Source: Tenodera sinensis (taxonomy: Eukaryota; Arthropoda; Insecta; Mantodea; Mantidae). Taken from it: a stretch of DNA of 64,000 nucleotides. Position numbers and translations under genes: made by a program. Each line of letters begins with the position of its first letter. The stretch's first letter is position 1. This document shows, piece by piece, positions 36,333 to 48,087 of the stretch. The notes under the pieces are model-generated. The model made no database searches and was not told the origin of the DNA. It saw only the letters and a program-made list of their open reading frames with translations. The stretch lies in assembly GCA_030765045.1 (NCBI GenBank), contig CM060962.1, forward strand, positions 217,401,155 to 217,465,154, given 5' to 3'.

Positions 36333-37010
36333 TTAATCCTTCTTTATCCCAAAAAATTTGTTTCTCCTTTTCCACACCTTCATGCAGCTTTTCCAATTAT
36401 TAGGTGTCATCTTTGATAGTGCATTTTCAAAAATAGTTGTTAGGTCGCTGGATTTGAATGTTATATTATGCTTTGTAACACCTTTCTTTACTTGAGCCCA
36501 CCTTAATTCAATTGCATAGAAATTGCAAGGCAGATAAACAGATGCACTACTGTATGTCATGCTAACTCAGCAATAGTGTCGAATTCATATTTTCCAAATT
36601 ATTCTTTCATAAGCTTGATAATGTTGTATAATCAGGGTGCCAAATCATTAAAAGTTGGTGGGGGGGAGTCTTGTTATATAAATTGTCCCTGGGATATTTT
36701 AGTTGGGGGGGGGGGAAATTCTGGGTATAAAATCATTGGTAGGGGAGAAATCCTACCCATCCCTCCCAGGATTTTGTTCCCTGTGTATAATACTAGTTTT
36801 GTGAACTTGGATAGTATTCAATATTCCTTCACGAGACCAGTCTTGCATTTTGCTCTTTAAATTGAATAAGACTGAAGTCTTATGTAGTTCCATGGAATGA
36901 CATGAAGCAGATATTGTATGCTCTCCATTCTTAAGTCCCTCAAATTCATTTTTAAAGAATCTGTGAACATTGATCACAATTTCTCTATCCTGTGTGTACA
37001 ATGGCCTTTT
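36333..37010 (-). pseudogene. IS630/Tc1-superfamily transposase remnant
   Basis: The minus-strand frame 37001-36753 gives an N-terminal helix-turn-helix-like start (DREIVINVHRFFKNE). Frame 36560-36333 gives the C-terminal end with the catalytic-Glu block, FYAIELRWAQVKKGVTKHN, then TPNNWKSCMKVWKR. About 190 bp with two G runs and lost coding lies between. The middle (first two catalytic Asp) is missing. Confidence 0.65.
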
Positions 37011-37686
37011 TTCAACACCAGTTGGAATAACAATTTACACAAGAACGAATATTATCAAATAAAGAATAAAGTTCAAAACTTCTGATCTCAACTTTTCATA
37101 ACATTAAATTGTGCTATATAGTAATCTTTTCCACTTGCAACATTGTGTGGTTACAGTTACAATAAAAGCAAAATAACACTATGCTACACAACAGTATGTA
37201 ATTTAACACAAACTCCAATAACACTAAAGTAAAACAGGAAAGTCTACCAAAACATTAATTAACACTGGCCGACACTGATCACCTTGAGGTGGGATTCTCC
37301 CCTGTCCCACCTATTGTTACCTGATACGTGGATGACACCATTGACCATTTTAAGGTATCAGGTAGTACTCTCAACTTATTCCTCACAAACTTTAACTATG
37401 CAGATTTTGTGAAACTAACTGGTCTCAAAGATATTTGGACATAGCATGTTGAAGGTGTGTTACTTTCCATAATCTTGTATGAAGGTGGGTTAAATTGCTC
37501 CTAATACTCAGAAAAATGTTGTACCCTTTTTACTTTATTTTTAGTATTTAATGTCTGTCCTTACTACATATGGCACCCCAAGCAGTGGGGATTAATGATA
37601 GATGTAATGAAATGGTGCTTGGGAAAGGAAATTGGGAATGCACACATTCCAGGCTGGGTAAGCATAGGCTTTTGTGGATGGAGTTA
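37011..37686. other. Possible Penelope-like RT scrap, otherwise nothing
   Basis: At 37290-37370 the plus strand reads FSPVPPIVT, stop, YVDDTIDHFK, which resembles the RT box of Penelope-like elements. It is too short and broken to be sure, but the inverted repeat to its right supports the idea. Confidence 0.35.
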
Positions 37687-37912
37687 GAAATTCTAGAAGA
37701 ATTTTCCAGGCTGATTTGCTGTGGTCTACTGGGGTAGCTGGGTCCAGATGTTTTCTTCACAACTGTGGTGAGCGTCATCACAACTGAACCTTCACCAAGA
37801 AGACTTGGCCTGCACCACTGATGATGTCCACTGCAGTTGTGGATGAAACATCTAGACACAGTTACACCAGCAGACCATGGCAAATCAGCCCAGAAGATTC
37901 TTCTAGAATTTC
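37687..37912. repeat. Penelope-type inverted repeat with hammerhead-like motifs
   Basis: Two arms of about 100 bp (37687-37790 and 37805-37912) are inverted copies, starting gaaattctagaagaat and ending attcttctagaatttc. The right arm contains ctgatga (37818-37824), a 6-bp stem (gtccac with gtggat) and gaaac (37845-37849). This is the layout of a hammerhead ribozyme core, known from the terminal regions of Penelope-like elements. An extra U after the CUGAUGA box and a poorly defined stem III make activity doubtful. Confidence 0.5.
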
Positions 37913-38112
37913 AGGCTGGGTTGCTCAGTTGATTAGACACTGGGCTACTGACCCCGAGGTCATGGATTCAAATCCAACCCAGCCCAATGGCTTTTAAGGG
38001 TGCTTAAAAAGGACAGTCCCATGTCAGTAGATTTACTGACATGTAAAAGAACTCTTGTGGAACAAAATTCCAGCATATATGATGCAATTGATAGCATCAT
38101 CTTCATCCCTTC
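37913..38112 (+). repeat. tRNA-derived SINE, family 2, copy 1
   Basis: The tRNA-like head has an A box (ttgctcagttgattag) and a B box (ggattcaaatcc). The body contains taaaagaactcttgtgg and aaaattccagc and ends near a tagcatcat stretch. Related copies are at 52930, 56500 and 57430. It abuts the inverted repeat to its left. Confidence 0.8.
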
Positions 38113-38149
38113 TTCTACTTCACAGATTAGGCTCAATAGCCTATTCCGG

Positions 38150-38800
38150 CTTAACTGACCATCTCATTTTCAGGCATCCTATACTTCTTTTCTGTTTACA
38201 TGCTTGTTCCAATTACTCCTATATTCATTGATCTTGTCTTGTACTGTGAATATATTGAGTTCTTCTCGTATGGCATTGTTTTGTATGTTCCATTTTACTG
38301 CATCCTTTCACCCCCCCCCCCTCAGAAATTTTATCGCAGTTGTCTGAGTTTTCCTTCTATCATTCTGTTGCATTACCGATGATTCACAGCCATATGTTAA
38401 ACTAGGCACCAACATAATTTTATAAAATTTTAATTGGATTTCTGTTCTACAATAGTGCAATGTTCTATGAATCATACCTAACATTCTTGAATATATATTA
38501 ATTTTATTATTTATATCATGATCATAGGTATAAGATATATCACAGCCTAGATATTAATTTGAAGTGATCAACTTGCTCAAGGACTTTATTATTTATCTAT
38601 ATCTTTTATCTTAGGATGTTACCTTTAAAAGCCATAATTTTTGTTTTCTCTATAGATATTTCTAAGTTATAATTCTTTATCCATTCGTTCTAAAATATAA
38701 TTGGTCTCTGGAGGTTGTCCTTTGTTGTGGCAATAATCGCTTGGTTGTTGGCAAAATGTAAAGTATTTATGCAGCCATCATTAACAAGCTAAATAATTTG
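38150..38800 (-). pseudogene. LINE reverse transcriptase C-terminal fragment
   Basis: Minus-strand frames, with many stops, give the post-catalytic RT region (ISIEKTKIMAFKGN, then a KVLEQVDHF-type line and YDHDINNKINIFKNV) and the later KINEYRSNWNKHVNR. This resembles the order in the 29600 fragment. A run of nine C at 38310-38318 marks local decay. Confidence 0.65.
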
Positions 38801-40278
38801 TTTTTAACTTAAGTTTAGGGTAGATGCCCAGCATTTACCATTTAGGAGAACTAAAGAAAACTGAAAATAACCTTGGCTACCCATGTTGGTTTCTGGCCAT
38901 TAGTCATGGTATGAAAGACTGCTCATGAAACATGAGGATTTCCCATGTTTTATTTGTCTTTTATTTATTTTTCTTAACATTTCATGTTCATAACCTAGTG
39001 CGCCTACTGAGGTAATGATGTGATGATTTACAAACATTTAAATGAGTCTGGGGGCTAAAGATCTCCATTATCCAACTTCTATACTTTCAGGATTAGGGTA
39101 CACAGAATAAAAATCCTTATCCAGGCAAATCATACCAAAGTAGAGTAAACTTAGCCCTTCAGTTTACTAATACTATTCATTACATTATAGATGTTGGCAA
39201 TAAAGACATATTGTCAGCCTTAGCAAATACTTAACTAAGGAGTTGTGATTAATAAGAAATCAGACATTTCAAAAAGCTTGCCAAATGTTAAGAGTGAATG
39301 AAAAATAAATACATATTTGAATATTGATTCCAAAACATATTGTTCCTCTGAAGCTAGAGGGCTGGGGGAAGTAAAAACAGAAACCCTAACTCTGTATATC
39401 AAGATTAATGCTTTGAAATGTAAACAATACAAAATTTCTAACTTTTCTCTCTCTGTTATATATTTGGCAAGTTTGTCTTTAAATTACAGTTTATTTATCT
39501 GTTAAACAGAAACAAGCTATTCAGGTAATATATGATAAAAGGAAGTTATGTTTATGTAAGCCACTATTCAAAAGGTTAGGTAGCTAGATACACTTTCATT
39601 GGCAAGGGTTTATACTACCTGGCAAAGTGACCAGGTATATTGACTTTGGTTATCAAGCACTGCACTTGCTCGTTATCTTGTTTATTAGAACAGTGTAATT
39701 CTAGTAACTTGGTGTACAGTCAGTAATGCAACATTAATGGATTGTGCCTTCTGATATATGAGACGTTGCTGCCCTGAAGATATGATTGCATCTGCAGAGG
39801 GTACATACACTGTCTTGCCATGTATGTGATAAGCTCGCGTAAACAACTGCATAGTTTCACATTCTTTTTTATACATCTCATGGGTTTGTCAACTAGTATA
39901 TTAGAGATAGTGTTATTATTTGCTAAAAAGAATAGACATCATTTCAAAACAAATGAAAATATATACTTGCTTAACAAATATTCAAAATTTAATCATTAAA
40001 ATTCACTTGTATGGTTCATAAGTTTTATATTTACTATAATATGTGTTTAGTTTTTATATTATCATTGTGTGTAAATTAGAAAGCTTAATTAGATAGCACA
40101 CATTGACAACATTAATGTTTACACACTTTGTCTATTGCATCCTTACTACATCATACCACTTTTGACCAATAACACATTTGAAAATTACATGTGTCAACCA
40201 ATCATGGGTGCCTATCGTACGTTGTATCACCTCTGCACTATTTGTCTGATTTGATAACCTCTGTAGTATTTATTTGCA
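38801..40278. other. Intronic spacer, no gene seen
   Basis: 39876-39685 is a 63-codon minus-strand frame of ordinary composition that I cannot assign. Nothing else. Confidence 0.35.
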
Positions 40279-40640
40279 TTACCTCCCTAGCATCCACTGG
40301 TTTAATTTAAAAGGTGAGTTAATTAATAATACTGAACAACACTTACAAAATATTTTTCCAGGACGCGTTTCCAAGGTTAACTTTCCTCCATTACCAACTG
40401 GACAATAACTTGGTTTCCATGGTGTTTCATGGTGCGGATGGTGATGCTTCTTCTGATGTTTCTTCTGGTAACAGTTCAATGAACTTACTGAAAATGTCCC
40501 TCTGAGGAATGTCGAAATTAAATACTCGGTTTCTATGAAAGGAAGATCCACTGGTTTCTTTGCAATCATTATTTGCATGGATATTAAAAATAGCTTCACC
40601 AAAACAGCATGACACCAAACAAAACAAAGGGACACAGAAA
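40279..40640 (-). other. Unassigned minus-strand open stretch, possible exon
   Basis: Two overlapping frames are open here. The longer begins with a hydrophobic, signal-like stretch (CFVWCHAVLVKLFLIS) and continues to a His/Lys-rich part and PWKPSYCPVGNGGKLTLETR, followed by a good donor-like sequence (attttgtaagtg) on the minus strand near 40345. I do not recognise it, and chance is quite possible. Confidence 0.2.
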
Positions 40641-41525
40641 CAGTATATTATAAAAGCAGTTTCTTCAATAAAAAGTAGTAAGCTAACTACTATTTTATTG
40701 TGTGTATTGTAATCCTTATATACTTTATTTTAACTGTGTGATGGTCAATTAAATTCCAGTAAAATTTTTATTTGTTCAAGATAAACCAAAAGTCATAGTG
40801 AGATTACTCTGATAAATTTTACCAAATATTTTTATTATCTGGATGTATTCTATATCAATGAATGTTGTACTGCATGACGGAAAGGATGAATTACTTGAAC
40901 TGAACTAAAGGTTAAGTAATAGATAATCTGTTCAATTTTATGCGTCACAACAACAAAGTTTCAGAGTTCATGTTTTAATAATGCAAGTAAATAAATATAT
41001 TTAATTGAAAAAAATTTCCTAGCAGCCCTGTCTCCCCCCTCTCTCTCCCTCATTCTCTCATTAACATTTAAATTATGAAACTGCATATAAGTGCTGACAA
41101 GTAAGGCTCAGCCAGGAACCTCTGTGCTCTGGGTTACTTATTTCTAAAACCTATTAAGTCCCTTCCAAATCAAAATCAATATAGATGTTCCACCTTAAAA
41201 CAAGCCACATCTTTTCATCATTTGAAATATGTGCTTACAAAATTTGTTCCTTATTTAAGAAAGGAAAAGATATCACAGTAGTTTAAACTTAACTTGAGTT
41301 CCAATTAACTCAGTAAATACAAGTATTTTTTATAATTTAAACAAATTGTAGGTTCCAGTAACTTGTATAAATGCTATGAATTGATCCATGACACTTTTTT
41401 ATAAAAGGCTTAATGAGTTATGGAAAATAAGAAAATTATATTAATACCTATATGAATAAAGTATAGTGTTCAAATATTACTAGAGTAATGCATGTTTTAA
41501 AGTTTATTATTAAATTTATTTTCAG
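40641..41525. other. End of the host intron, no gene seen
   Basis: A CT-rich patch lies at 41033-41060. The intron ends in ttattttcag (acceptor AG at 41524-41525). Confidence 0.4.
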
Positions 41526-41841
41526 GAATCAAACCAAGCAATAAAAAGCAACATTGTTCCTGATACATTAACTGATGCCAAGTCTGAAAGTGACTCAAAA
41601 AAGGCTGAAATTGATTTGATTCCAGTTGTTATGGAATTTGAGGAGAAATGGCTGCGTAGATCTCTTAAGCAACAAGAAATGCACTTACGCAAGGTGTATT
41701 ATACTTATGCAACAATTGCCTGTAAGAGAAAACCAGATTTTCCTGTTGTTATGACACGTTTAATGCTGTGGCAGTTCGCTCGTGACTGCAGATTTACTGA
41801 AAGGACAAAATGTTCTCTTGTTGAACTGGATAGGAAGTTAG
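41526..41841 (+). CDS. Host gene exon 2: conserved helical domain (tentative RSPH10B-like)
   Basis: It follows a strong acceptor (ttattttcag|gaatc) and continues the frame of the 15043-15697 exon in phase 0. It is open for 105 codons and ends at a plausible donor (ttag|gtttgt) in phase 1. After a short acidic lead (DAKSESDSKKAEIDL) it encodes VMEFEEKWLRRSLKQQEMHL, then RKVYYTYATIACKRKPDF and TRLMLWQFARDCRFTERTKC, then SLVELDRKLG. This compact helical block resembles the C-terminal region of radial-spoke RSPH10B-type proteins. The following codons (to 41996) read through into transposon sequence and are not part of it. No downstream exon was identified with confidence. Confidence 0.6.
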
Positions 41842-41900
41842 GTTTGTATTCTGCATTACTGCATAAGTTGGGGAAACTCTTGACCTTATGGCTGCTGCTA

Positions 41901-42982
41901 AAGGGTGTCCCACAAAAAATTGCTATGCCTCATAGTCTCACTGCACCTAGCCCACTTTGTTCATATTTGTTCATCTTTGGCACTGTTTTCTTATAAATAA
42001 CAGTTGACTATACTGTGTGACACATTGTTGTAATATTTTAGTTTGACAGCAAATAATGTGAATATCATGAATATTGTGGAATATTAATAGAGAAATAGTG
42101 CTGTTCTCAATTGAAAAATGAATTGACATAGTCAAATTTTACATAAGAACAGGCTCGATTGAAAGAAATGTTTGGGGATAAATACCCTCATGACAAGATA
42201 CCTACAACCAGCACAATTCAAGATTTGCACAAGAAATAGAGAACTAATGCTTCCATCATGAATATGAAGAAGAACAAGCATCTGATAGTGAGAACCCCAC
42301 CAGTAGTCAACAGAATTTGAACAAACGTAACAAACGTCCCAATAAATCGATAAGGAGATTGGCTCAGAAAATTTGTGTATCTTGCACAACATCCCATCGT
42401 GTGTTAATGAAAGATCTCAAATTCAGACCATTTTGTGTTAGTGCTGTACATGAGTTACAAGAACAAGACAAAGAGAAACAACTTACTTATTGCAATTGAC
42501 TCTTATCTTCAATTGCTGATGGTTTCTTGGGCTCAATGCTCTTCTTTATGACAGATGAAGCCTGGTTCCATCTGTCTGGCTATGTCAACTTACAGAACTG
42601 CAGATATTGGTCGCAAAATAACCCAAATGTTCTACACGAAGAAACTCTTCACCCACAGAAAATAGACATATGGTATGCAGTGTCAGGAATGCACATTATT
42701 GGCCCCATTTTTTTCAATGATACGATTTACACTGCAAAATGTTTGGATTTCTTTGACACTTTTTTTGCACAATTAACAGAAAAGAATTGTCAACCAGAAC
42801 ATTCTTTTAGGAGTGCAGCAATTCCTGCATGCCAGTGGAAGGCATTTTCAGCATCTTTTATAACCGGTAAGTCTGGTCTAGGTCATATTTATCTCATATT
42901 CACGCAGAAAGTTGCTTGGTTGAGGAATTAACATAATGTAATGAATGCAGTGAAATGTACCAGTTTAATGTGGGACACCCAT
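41901..42982 (+). mobile_element. mariner-like element, decayed
   Basis: Inverted ends gggtgtcccaca (41903) and tgtgggacaccc (ending 42980) have TA close outside each. They bound about 1.1 kb holding a broken plus-strand transposase. It starts only about 60 bp after host exon 2, inside the next intron. Confidence 0.75.
42180..42931 (+). pseudogene. mariner-like transposase pseudogene
   Basis: Broken frames give the N-terminal helix-turn-helix part (NKSIRRLAQKICVSCTTSHR, 42317-42499). Then one frame (42527-42931) has FFMTDEAWFHLSGYVNLQNC, RYWSQNNPNVLHEETLHPQK, WYAVSGMHIIGPIFF. The Asp in TDEAWF corresponds to the first catalytic residue. The second Asp region is mutated or lost and the C-terminus is missing. 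Confidence 0.75.
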
Positions 42983-44217
42983 TATACTAGAATATCACCT
43001 TGGCTAATAAATGCAGCTTCCAAACATGAAGAAGAAGGAACATGTAACATAGTGTAAACCCATAGAGTTTCAGAAATATTTCTACCAGAGGCATATTCTA
43101 GATTTTCATAATGGCCATGCTAGTAACTCCATGTTTTAATGATAGGTACTTGATAAGCAGGGATAGCTGTATATCTAACAGTTTCATTTAACTCAGAATA
43201 ATGTAATAATGAAGTTAGGAATTAAAATAATGAATTATTCAATCTAAATAATAAAACTCAGGAATATTGATGCCATTGATGCAATTGTAAGTGAATACAT
43301 ATTTAAATTGTAAAATAAATGGAATTAAATATTTGTTTTTGTGCTGGGTTAATAAAATAAAGTAATATTTCATTTTATATTTTTAATTTCTTTCCAACAA
43401 CACTACCAACTGCCAGCATCTGAATATAAAAAAAAGTCTGTGGTAAATTCCTTTCTAATATTGTCATAAAATAAGGGTAGTGATTTCAGTTTCAAAAGTA
43501 CCTCTTTTGTGGGCATTATCCCAAGGGAATCAATCCTTCTTATGACTGGGTTGTACTGACATAATTAGGTATTCTTCTTAATGTTGAAAATGAGCTCTCT
43601 ACTGATATAGTACCTTTTGGCTGGTATAGCCAGAATTAAAGAACCAAATTTATAAGTTTTACTCAACATTTGATGAATATTTTCAGTGTTTATGCTGGGT
43701 ACCAATTCATGGACAGGCTTATTTACAAAATAAAAATAAAATTGTAAAGAGCAATCAGATCATATCTTAGCCTAACAAAGTGAAATAATTCTTTCGTATG
43801 GACTGGTACTGAGCTTATCTAGCAGGGTATCAGGGAAATAAGTCTTGTAAGAGGAAAATTTGTCTTCATTAAGAAGAGCTCAGCTATTTGATTTGATTTA
43901 TTATCAATGATTTTACAGCATAACCACCTATTTTCATTTTTGTGACCACACAATCTTTTTGCAGAAGGTTCATCTGTTTCCTATGGGTTGGACATTTTCT
44001 TACTACTTGAAAATAATTTCTTGGTGCTGAAAGCTGTTCTTGAATTTTTTCCTTACTACAATATTACATATCATCAGCAATCCACTCCAAACGAAACCTC
44101 TGTAGTAAAATTTAGGTATGCAGGTACCTAACTAATGCTCTGGGGTTAACAACAAGGCCATTTTCCTTCTTGCTTTCCAATATTTGGATGTCATAACTTG
44201 ATAATCTTGGAGTGCTA
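42983..44217. other. Spacer, possible degraded coding on the minus strand
   Basis: Minus-strand frames around 44060-43450 give peptide-like pieces (RKCPTHRKQMNLLQKDCVV and others) with many stops, perhaps an old LINE or transposase. I cannot assign it. Confidence 0.25.
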
Positions 44218-44405
44218 TACAGTCACCGCAATGGAAATCTTTACAAGGTAATAAAAACAACGAACACTTTACATGGTTTTATTTTTAACTTCTGCGTACA
44301 ATTAGTACTTGGTCATATTTCCCTCAACTTTTATCACTTTCAGCAGTCTCCTAGGATCTGCTAGATATTCAAAAGAGTTTTTGTCCATTTCCACCCACAA
44401 CTTCT

Positions 44406-44776
44406 TCAACACTTTTGTAGTTCCTTAATACTTGATGGTTGCAGCTCTTCTATTTTATTTTTCATTTGATTCCAAGCATTTTCTATAGGATTTAGGTCAG
44501 GAGAGTTACCAGACCATTCAAGTACAGGTACATTATTAACTTTCAGGAACTTCTGAACCATCTTTGTCCTATGTTCAGGGGCACCATCATGCATGAAGTA
44601 CTGACACTAGTGAATCAGCAAAAATGTGACCAAATACTGTTGTAACACTTCTAAATAGTTCGATATTCTTTGGGAGAAAGTACAAGCTACCTCTACCATA
44701 ATTGCCACTAAAAGTACCCCATACCATCACACTTTTTGGATATTTAACAGTTTTGACAGTAAACTTTTGATCATAT
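44406..44776 (-). pseudogene. Tc1 transposase, C-terminal part
   Basis: Minus-strand sequence from 44776 resumes the transposase after the insertion (DQKFTVKTVKYPKSVMVWG). Further on, 44594-44406 carries the second and third catalytic blocks, HDGAPEHRTKMVQKF and NSPDLNPIENAWNQMKNKI (Asp and Glu of a DD34E transposase). Frame breaks occur between the two. Confidence 0.88.
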
Positions 44777-45574
44777 TGGTGCTGTTTTTATAATTTTCAA
44801 TGGTGATTGTGATAAGCTTTTGACTCTTTCGTTATCTCGGGTCGTGGTACTGGATGGAATGAACATACACTCGGGGTTAACTTTAGTGAAATATTTTATT
44901 CGCACCTTCTTGTTCAGAGTATTTAAATCGTATCACAGTAGTAAGTCTTTTATTTCAGTGGATCGACTTCCCTAGCATCGCCGAGATTTAATGTCTGAAA
45001 ATTTAGCAATATTTTGCCAAATGTGTTTTCTATCCCTTTACACTTCGTCTGTTTTACGTCCTTTCATTTAATTGCACACTTCGTATTAACTAACTTGTTA
45101 AAGTTAGCTAATTTTTCACTTATTTTAGTCAAATTAACGGTCTTTAAACACTTAGTAATTTTACTTTCACTATTTTATGATGCGCATACATAAAAATGCG
45201 TCCATCTATACCAAAGACACAGACGCCATTAACAAATTCTTTTGGTTGCGAGTCTAGGATTCCGACTGCCATGTGTACATCTGTGTATGCATTCATCAAA
45301 TAGTTCCCGCATTGTTAGGGAAGCGATCCTTAGCCATTCTCCCTTCGCTTTCAATATTGAACACATATAATTCTTTTATTTATACATATATATTAAAATT
45401 AAATATGGAAATATTTATGGCGTCTTTAAATAAACTTAATTGTTTGTAACAATGAACATTAGTAACATATTTTCGTCATTTAACCAACTCATACCAACAA
45501 CAAAAATAAATTACACTCTTAACAAATATTCACATAAACAATTTTCTTTTGGGGTCTTACAATATCCTGTCTCA
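44777..45574 (-). repeat. G2 3' LTR
   Basis: This 798-bp LTR differs from its partner at scattered positions, roughly a few percent by eye, for example tttttataattttcaa versus tttttgtaatgttcga at its start. Confidence 0.93.
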
Positions 45575-46787
45575 CATGCCCCTTGTTTTGTTTTTCAAGT
45601 TGTCACCTTCATTTACAATCTTGAAACACAACACAACACTTCTCCCTATTCCTCTAATACTTAATACTTTGTACAATACCCTTTTTTCCTTACAGTCTTC
45701 TTTGCTGTATGTTTTTGTCTTTTATTTTGGCATGACTCAGCATGTCTTTACAATTTTACATATTCAGTTACTACACAATACAACACCAAGAATATTCCTA
45801 AGTTTTTACATTTGACATTGACACAAATATTTTTTAAGTGTATCATGGTTTATTGTGTGCCTTTTGACTTATGTTCCTTGTTATGAGGAGAGAAAAACAG
45901 GATAAAAATCTTGAGCTAATGATTATGATCATATTTATGGCAATTTTATTCAGTTCTTTGTCCTCTGTCTTGCAAGTTTATTATGTATGGGCAGGTCGTT
46001 GAGTCAATTCTTAAATTCTGATGTTACTAATGATGGTATTGTGACATTGGGTTCTTATTCACTATTTTTTAGTTCGACATTTCTTCAAGCTTAACATTGG
46101 CTATATCCATCTTAATTCATGGGCATTGCTTTTCTGACTATGGTTTTTCTTACTTCACTAATTGTCACCTCTTTATCTCTTATCTCTATAAGAGAAAACT
46201 TCTATATTTATTATTCTGCAACTATATTATTTTTCTTCTTAATTCACCCTCGACACCCTTGTGTCAAAAACATTTTCTCTTTGTCACCACAATTGATTCC
46301 TTTTTATTTTTGTCCCTGACATCCTTATGTCAAAAACACATTTTTTTTTTTCGTCGTCTATAATTCACTTCTCTAATGACAATCAGTATTCTCATCTGAC
46401 CTTGTTGACAATGCTCTTGGTGGTCATTACAGCCAATGACTATGTTGATTTTCTTTCTTGTTGTATTTTCCAACCTGTATATAATTTTCTATAAGAAACC
46501 CATTAAAATTATTATTTTTCATAATCTCTACTGTTCCTGCCTTACATGTTTGTTGGCAAAGACTATTTGGTCCTTTCTTTGTATGGTTTTAATTTGTTTT
46601 TATGGTATCTTCCTACCAACTTGCCATTTGTATTCTGTAGCTCATATGTATGGTCGCCCAGCTGTTTTGTTATGACCAGCAGTGCAGTATACAGTAGTTC
46701 CATTTTCTCTTTGTGCAGCCATCATGGTGTCGATGTCAATTGTCAATTGCTTAGGTTTTGTTGGTCATCCACTCGAATGGGGCAAAC

Positions 46788-47333
46788 TTAGTTGTGGTAA
46801 TTTCCCTGTGTGTTGGTGGTGGTTGTTATTTCTGTATTCTGTGCAACATCTGCCCTATTTGGCATGTTTCCAGCTATTTCCTGCTGTCTTATGTTGCCAG
46901 TGTTCCATTGTTTTCTGCCCCTGTGGTGTGAACCCCTGTTGCATGGCAGTCTTCGGTTGTTCAAGTACTCTCTACAGAATCGTATGTGATTCACTTGATG
47001 GGTACGGTCTCCTGGTCTTCCACGATCATATGTATATGTTTGGTGTCTTGATTCACCCCTTGGTATCGTGTCGTGGTACCGCTGTCTCGTGTTCTCCATC
47101 CTTTCGCCATGATTGTGTGGTTGTGGGAAATGGTGTGCCCCTCTCCCCCTGTCATGGGTGCTCCTAGTATTTCTATCTTCTCTCTCATTCTGGTTGTTTG
47201 TAGTCACGCTCCTGTTTAAGATAGGTGAGTTTGGGTGACCGTTCCTATGTCTATGCTCATTAGGCCAACCATTTTGCGTTTCGAAGGCTGTCAGTAATTC
47301 TATCATGTCTGCAAAATCTACTGGCCTCGGAAC
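46788..47333 (-). pseudogene. G2 Gag C-terminal part
   Basis: This frame is homologous to G1 21434-21930. MIELLTAFETQNGWPNEHRH runs on to a basic Arg/Asn/His-rich tail with HIRFCREYLNN. It ends exactly where the pol deletion begins. The SINE at 47346 separates it from the capsid part. Confidence 0.8.
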
Positions 47334-47345
47334 AATTAACCCTGT

Positions 47346-47559
47346 AATTATTATTTATTTATGCCAACAAACTTACTGTTGGTGTTTTTAAACACACAAG
47401 CCGTGTGTGGGCAAAGTTTGAAAGGTTTGAAAATTTAATGCCATTCTGGCAGTTTGTCACAATAGCTCAGTGGTTAGAGCATCCGCCCGGTAAGCGGAAG
47501 GTCTGTGGTTCAAATCCCAGTTGTGGCATTGAATTTTTAAGTTCCAGTTCTACCTTTCA
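47346..47559 (+). repeat. tRNA-bearing SINE-like repeat, copy B
   Basis: A 214-bp insert in the G2 gag gene is flanked by a perfect 12-bp duplication, aattaaccctgt (47334-47345 and 47560-47571). G1 retains the uninterrupted site. The hairpin module (ccaacaaacttactgttgg, then gtgtttttaaacac, then cacacaagccgtgtg) is followed by the tRNA module in the plus sense. It has the same arrangement as copy A. Confidence 0.92.
47456..47528 (+). other. tRNA-like cloverleaf inside the SINE, not a functional tRNA gene
   Basis: This 73-bp segment folds as a tRNA: acceptor gtcacaa with ttgtggc, A box tagctcagtggttag, anticodon stem tccgc/gcgga, B box ggttcaaatcc. The loop CCGGTAA would give anticodon GGT but has C where U33 is invariant. 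A run of T follows 10 bp downstream (gaattttt), which could terminate RNA polymerase III. Confidence 0.7.
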
Positions 47560-48075
47560 AATTAACCCTGTTCTCACTGTGTCTGGGAAATGTCTTGTTA
47601 TGCTGGTAATTAACTCTGCTTCCGACAGGTTAGGGTCTAATAGCTTCCCTTTGTTGGCTACTTTCATAAAATAATCGACTAGCCATAACCCTTTGGTCGG
47701 ATCATATCTTCCTGTTGCTAGCTCTACCCTAGTCTGGTTTTGCTTAGCTGGCCCCCAATACCTTGATAGGAATAGATTTCTGAATGAGCTATACGATTCA
47801 TGACCAGCTAGTGTTAACCTTAGCCATTGTAATGCTTTGTTTTTTAAGCTTTTCTTGACTATCATCATCCTAAGGTCATTTGGTATCCTTTTCACTTTAA
47901 AATACTCTTCCATCTCCTTAACAAAGAATTTTGGATCGTCTCCCTTCTCCTCGTCAAATGTAGGTGGTGTGATTTCATGTAGTATGCTGTTGGTGCATGT
48001 GCTGTGTGTTGTGTCATTGTTTAATTGTGAACCCCTTTCTCTATATGGTGAGTCAACATTTTGCACATTATTCAA
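47557..48075 (-). pseudogene. G2 Gag capsid part
   Basis: It is closely similar to G1 Gag, with ITPPTFDEEKGDDPKFFVKE, ALQWLRLTLAGHESYSSFRN and LFLSRYWGPAKQNQTR. It is interrupted downstream by the SINE. Confidence 0.85.
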
Positions 48076-48087
48076 ATAACTTTCATC

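Noticed and set aside
45440..46675. Several plus-strand hydrophobic frames that look like membrane proteins
   Set aside because: They lie in the AT-rich 3' region of G2 (and likewise 17103-17889 in G1). T-rich sequence gives Phe/Leu-rich frames, and the two copies do not conserve a common protein.
47456..47528. A genuine tRNA gene
   Set aside because: The cloverleaf sits in a transposed repeat with target duplications, occurs in several copies, and has C at the U33 position.
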